Assembly: GCA_016213825.1 (NCBI GenBank) | Contig: JACQZP010000036.1 | Span: forward strand, 62,001 to 126,000 | Length of the DNA: 64,000 bases | Direction: 5' to 3' | Origin: Acetobacterium woodii | GTDB taxonomy: Bacteria > Bacillota > Clostridia > Eubacteriales > Eubacteriaceae | Part shown: positions 60,752 through 64,000 of the stretch, in pieces | How the letters are laid out: each line of letters begins with the position of its first letter | Position numbering within the stretch: the stretch's first letter is position 1 | Program-made: the position numbers and the translations under genes | The notes under the pieces: model-generated | Database searches by the model: none | What the model was told of the DNA's origin: nothing | What the model saw: the letters and a program-made list of their open reading frames with translations, nothing else

Positions 60752-62701
60752 CATATAACGATAGTCTTTGATGTCAATGTTGTATTTTTTTATTTTTCGA
60801 TAAAGCGAGGCGCGACTGAGACCCATCATTTGGGCCGATGCATCTACACTGCCATTGGTTTCTTTTAGGATTTTCTCCAGATTTGCTTTAACCAGGTCGT
60901 CCAGGCTGGGACTGGCGGTCATTGACAGCACCTTTTTTTCTTCGGCGTATTTTGGCGGAGGGGCAGGCAGATACGCAGTCGAAATAACCGGATCGGTACA
61001 CAGGTAGAAGGTTCGTTCGATGAAATTCTGCAGTTCGCGAACGTTACCCGGCCAGGGATGCGATTTAAGCCCTTCCAGAAATTCCGGGGAACAGGCTTTG
61101 GTATGCTCCGGATATTCCCGGTTGAGACGATCCAAAAAGTGGGAAGCCGCCCAGACAATGTCATCCCCCCGAACCCGCAGAGGTGGGATGTGCAGATAAA
61201 TCACATTCAGACGGAAATAGAGATCTTCCCGGAAGCTTTTGTTTTTGACTTCCTGTTCCAAATTGCGATTGGTGGCGGCAATGATCCGGATGTTCAGTTT
61301 GCGTTCACTCTGGCTACCGATCCGGGAAACTGTATAGGTTTCCACCACCCGCAGCAACTTGGCCTGTACCTCCAGCGGCAATTCACCAATTTCATCCAGA
61401 AAAATACTGCCACCTTCGGCCAGCTCAAATTTCCCGGGCTTCCCTTCATTGAGGGCCCCGGTAAAAGCGCCTTTGCAATAGCCAAACAGCTCGCTTTCCA
61501 CCAGATCCCGGGGGAGACAGGCACAGTTGACCACAATAAAGGGACCCTGGGAAAAGGCGCTGGCTCGGTGAATAGCGTGAGCAAACATTTCTTTACCGGT
61601 ACCACTTTCGCCTTCAATCAGAATGCATTTTTTAAACCGGGCCATTTTTTCAGCGGTTTTAATGATCATTCGCATCTGCGCGTTATGGGTAATAATGTCA
61701 TCAAAGGTGTAGGTTGCCACGTTGCCGCTGACCCGGTTGACGGCGCTGTGGAGATGTTTGATCTCCCGGATACCAATGGAGTATCCCTGAATTTTATCAT
61801 TTTCCAGAATTCGGGAGATATTAGCGCTGCATTGAATTTTTCGATTGGCGATATGGGCAGTGACATCGGTATAATAACGGGTCGTTTCTTCATTAGTCCA
61901 GATTTCATCGGCAACATCCATTTTTTTAAAGATTTTTTTAAAGCCGATTTTATTGAATTCATCCATATTAATCTGAAGTACTTTTTGGGCACCGACATTC
62001 ATCCATTGGAGATGGAGGTTTTCATCGGTGACCAGAATCCCATCTTCAGTGCTATCCAGAGAAGCTGACATGGACCGATAGGTATGGGATAGCGCCAGTT
62101 CATTTTCGATGCTGTAGGCGGCGGCGACTACAATGCCCAGGGTATGAGAGTGAAGCTTGTGACTTTCACCGGACATGTTGAGAACGCCGATAATTTCGCC
62201 TTTGACATTATGGATGGTGGTCGCGGAGCAGGTCCAGGTATGATGAGAAACACAGTAATGCTCAGCACCCACCACATGAACCGGGGCATCTTCTTCCAGC
62301 GCGATGCCGATGGCGTTGGCCCCGACAGCGTCATTTGTCCAGACGGTGCCCTTTAAAAACCGCAGCTCGGATGCCCGCATGCTGACCACCTCATCCCCGA
62401 TGGTGTCCAGTAAAACTCCATTCTTGTCAGTTAGAACTAAAACAAAATGGGACGATAAAACGATTTCATAAAGGTTCTGCATAATCGGCTGGGCAATTTT
62501 AATCAGTTCCCGATTTTCAGCCAATACCTGTTCCAATTGGCAGGCATCAATGGTTTCGCCTTTACCGCCGTTGATATCTTTTTTTGTTTTTTTACAGTAT
62601 TCCCAGGAACGTTGGATGATCGGCCGGGTATTGTCATCCAGAATGCCATGTTCAACATAGTTTGTCCAGTTTAGCTTGAGTTTATTGAGATCAGGTTCCA
62701 T
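60740..62701 (-). CDS. acoR: AcoR, sigma-54-dependent activator of acetoin catabolism
   Basis: A 653-residue enhancer-binding protein: N-terminal GAF-like sensor (about 60-185), a PAS domain (about 205-310), the AAA+ module (about 330-565; Walker A EGESGTGKE, the sigma-54 contact loop GAFTGA, Walker B IFLDEIGEL) and a C-terminal Fis-type helix-turn-helix (about 610-645, VDASAQMMGLSRASLYRKIKKY). This is the AcoR plan. It is upstream of and parallel to the acoABC-L operon, which has a matching sigma-54 promoter and repeated sites. Confidence 0.9.
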   Translation of the reverse strand: MEPDLNKLKLNWTNYVEHGILDDNTRPIIQRSWEYCKKTKKDINGGKGETIDACQLEQVLAENRELIKIAQPIMQNLYEIVLSSHFVLVLTDKNGVLLDTIGDEVVSMRASELRFLKGTVWTNDAVGANAIGIALEEDAPVHVVGAEHYCVSHHTWTCSATTIHNVKGEIIGVLNMSGESHKLHSHTLGIVVAAAYSIENELALSHTYRSMSASLDSTEDGILVTDENLHLQWMNVGAQKVLQINMDEFNKIGFKKIFKKMDVADEIWTNEETTRYYTDVTAHIANRKIQCSANISRILENDKIQGYSIGIREIKHLHSAVNRVSGNVATYTFDDIITHNAQMRMIIKTAEKMARFKKCILIEGESGTGKEMFAHAIHRASAFSQGPFIVVNCACLPRDLVESELFGYCKGAFTGALNEGKPGKFELAEGGSIFLDEIGELPLEVQAKLLRVVETYTVSRIGSQSERKLNIRIIAATNRNLEQEVKNKSFREDLYFRLNVIYLHIPPLRVRGDDIVWAASHFLDRLNREYPEHTKACSPEFLEGLKSHPWPGNVRELQNFIERTFYLCTDPVISTAYLPAPPPKYAEEKKVLSMTASPSLDDLVKANLEKILKETNGSVDASAQMMGLSRASLYRKIKKYNIDIKDYRYMSQM

Positions 62702-63147
62702 CTTAGTTTATCCTTTCAGGAAAGAATGCGGCCAAACAGTGGGAGACTGGTTTTACAAGCAGGAATGTAGATCAGAAAACAGGTAAAGTAAGTTCAGCTG
62801 GTAATAATTATTTGACCAAATCAGATTAAAAAGAGTGATCAGATGGTCAAAGGTCTTGTTGATTCATATTATAACGAAATTTTACAAATAAATCAAAAAC
62901 AATTGGATAAAATAAGATCAAGATAATTTTGTTGGTCAGAATTTGTGCATAACAGGAAGAGGTTTTTGGGTTGGCGAATCCACAAAGTTGTGTTATATTA
63001 ATCAGATGAAATAAATTTTTTGAGATGCCAGATGCAATCTAAGAAAGATTGCAACTAAAGATTGTAGCGATGTCGACATCCTTATCTTTAAAAAGTTGAC
63101 TGAGTTAACTTGGTGGAAAAGGGATTAATAAAAATCAAGGAAGTGAA
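62702..63147. other. Intergenic region between acoR and the acetyltransferase gene
   Basis: No gene seen in this 446-bp divergent promoter region. An inverted repeat TTTGACCA (62811-62818) ... TGGTCAAA (62844-62851) may be an operator. A TATAAT-like box lies near 62871-62876 on the plus strand. Confidence 0.4.
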
Positions 63148-63714
63148 GTGGTGACAATCGAATTATTTAAATTGAAAGAAGCAGATTTCAAAAAAATCTA
63201 TGCACTGATGGAGCGTTCTTTTCCCCCTGAAGAAGTGAGAAGTTATGAAAATGCCGTAAAGATATTGAGCGACCCCAAGTATCGAATTTTGATATCAAAA
63301 AGTGAAGCTGGTGAAATCCTCGGTTTTATTGCCGAGTGGGATTTGGGATCAACTATTTTTTTGGAACATTTTGCGGTGGACCAAACGCTTCAGGGGGAGG
63401 GGATTGGTTCCGGGATGATGGCCGCCTATTTGTCCCAGGCAACCAAGCCAGTGAGGCTCGAAGTGGAAGATGAGAAAACTGCAATCAATGAAAGACGAAT
63501 TGTTTTTTATCAGCGACTGGGCTTTCACCTTTCCGAATATGGTTATCATCAGCCGGTGATGCGTGGTGATACGAGTAAAGCGATTTCCCTGCGGATCATG
63601 TCCTATCCGGAACCACTTACGGAAGCCAGTTTCCAGAATTTTAAACATCAGGTATTTATCCAAATCTATAAAACTGGTGAAAACCGGGCAAACAAAAAGG
63701 ATGAATTGCTTTAG
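63148..63714 (+). CDS. GNAT-family N-acetyltransferase
   Basis: A 188-residue acetyltransferase. The acetyl-CoA motif A is FLEHFAVDQTLQGEGIGSGMMAAYL (the Q/R-x-x-G-x-G site reads QGEGIGS), followed by a typical FYQRLGFHLSEYGYHQP beta-bulge region. Start at GTG (63148) with AAGGAAGTGA upstream; a second GTG follows immediately. The acceptor substrate cannot be deduced. Monocistronic; its TAG lies in the loop of the terminator. Confidence 0.82.
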   Translation: MVTIELFKLKEADFKKIYALMERSFPPEEVRSYENAVKILSDPKYRILISKSEAGEILGFIAEWDLGSTIFLEHFAVDQTLQGEGIGSGMMAAYLSQATKPVRLEVEDEKTAINERRIVFYQRLGFHLSEYGYHQPVMRGDTSKAISLRIMSYPEPLTEASFQNFKHQVFIQIYKTGENRANKKDELL

Positions 63715-63732
63715 GGCAATTCATCCTTTTTT
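63695..63732 (+). terminator. Terminator after the acetyltransferase gene
   Basis: A 15-bp stem (AAAAGGATGAATTGC with GCAATTCATCCTTTT), six-base loop and T run. The A run on its left side lets it serve the convergent GGDEF gene too. Confidence 0.85.
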
Positions 63733-63742
63733 AACGTTTATT

Positions 63743-64000
63743 TTAAAGTAAGGTAACCTGATTCTTACCTTTGCTCTTGGATTCATAAAGAGCCTTATCG
63801 GCCCGCCGAATGATGGTATCTTCGGTATCAATATCAATGGCCTGGGTGACCCCAATGCTGACGGTGATATTGAATTGGGAGAGCATCGGATCCTTAAGAA
63901 TTTCCAACCGTAGGGCCTCAAGTTTTTCAGCGGCTAAAACGCCAGACAGGTAAATAATGCCACTGAATTCGTCGCCGCCCCAGCGGGTGATGAGATGATC
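63743..64000 (-). CDS. GGDEF-domain diguanylate cyclase, C-terminal part
   Basis: The last 85 codons of a gene that enters from beyond the window edge, so no start is present. The protein reads ...LITRWGGDEFSGIIYLSG... (GGDEF active site intact), then the VSIGVTQAIDIDTEDTIIRRADKALYESKSKGKNQV block that ends typical GGDEF domains. It would make cyclic di-GMP; the sensor part is outside the window. Confidence 0.85.
   Translation of the reverse strand, partial: DHLITRWGGDEFSGIIYLSGVLAAEKLEALRLEILKDPMLSQFNITVSIGVTQAIDIDTEDTIIRRADKALYESKSKGKNQVTLL

Noticed and set aside
61058-62068. 336-codon frame opposite acoR
   Set aside because: It lies wholly inside acoR, whose AAA+ and HTH motifs are unambiguous; composition is that of an antisense shadow.

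Overview
The window looks like a chromosomal segment of an anaerobic, low-GC Firmicute, most likely an acetogen of the Acetobacterium/Eubacteriaceae type. This is inferred from gene content: a formate dehydrogenase built on an electron-bifurcating NuoE/NuoF-type chassis, a reductive pyrimidine-degradation operon, an acetoin dehydrogenase operon with an AcoR activator, and Firmicutes-type holin, PucR and Cthe_2159-like proteins. No rRNA, tRNA or CRISPR array was seen.

Region 1 (1-15000) is accessory DNA. A strong sigma-70 promoter overlapped by a palindromic LexA/SOS-type box drives a small coiled-coil plus sigma-region-4-like regulator. After a terminator come a membrane/coiled-coil protein, a holin-like protein, an M15-type endolysin, and a 2375-residue Rhs/YD-repeat protein with lectin-like modules but no signal peptide. 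A 16-bp motif is shared by the DNA upstream of the holin block and of the Rhs gene. Downstream is a graveyard and reservoir of Rhs C-terminal modules: an orphan Rhs core plus alternative tip (12592-14322), decayed tips, two families of small membrane proteins that look like immunity proteins, and three copies of a hairpin at module ends. I read this as an SOS-linked, holin/endolysin-exported polymorphic toxin locus with tip switching; that function is inference.

Region 2 (15000-19000) holds a five-gene minus-strand cluster (XRE regulator plus small membrane proteins), with a tandemly repeated operator/promoter, and a lipoprotein of the carbohydrate-binding beta-helix type.

Region 3 (19500-32600) is a pyrimidine catabolic island: PucR regulator, class-III aminotransferase, iron alcohol dehydrogenase, two M20 amidohydrolases, dihydropyrimidinase, a dihydropyrimidine dehydrogenase lacking the FAD/NADPH module, and a four-gene ABC importer. 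A coherent route is uracil to dihydrouracil to N-carbamoyl-beta-alanine to beta-alanine to malonate semialdehyde to 3-hydroxypropionate. A terminator sits directly before the first enzyme gene, so the operon must be read through it.

Region 4 (32700-43100) has two small genes, fdhD, an FmdE-MoeA fusion, and a four-gene minus-strand operon for a cysteine-type formate dehydrogenase with NuoF, 2Fe-2S and NuoE partners. Its roughly 300-nt leader carries a promoter, a Moco-riboswitch-like fold and an intrinsic terminator. A 1.7-kb AT-rich gene-free stretch with perfect palindromes follows.

Region 5 (44700-51700) is a two-component system followed by a MacB-type ABC exporter, then an HTH-like protein and a von Willebrand A protein. 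Region 6 (51800-64000) contains a TIGR03768-type phosphoesterase, a 2,4-dienoyl-CoA-reductase-like flavoenzyme, the acoABC-lpdA operon with a sigma-54 promoter and three 14-bp AcoR-like sites, acoR, a GNAT acetyltransferase, and the 3' end of a GGDEF protein running off the window.
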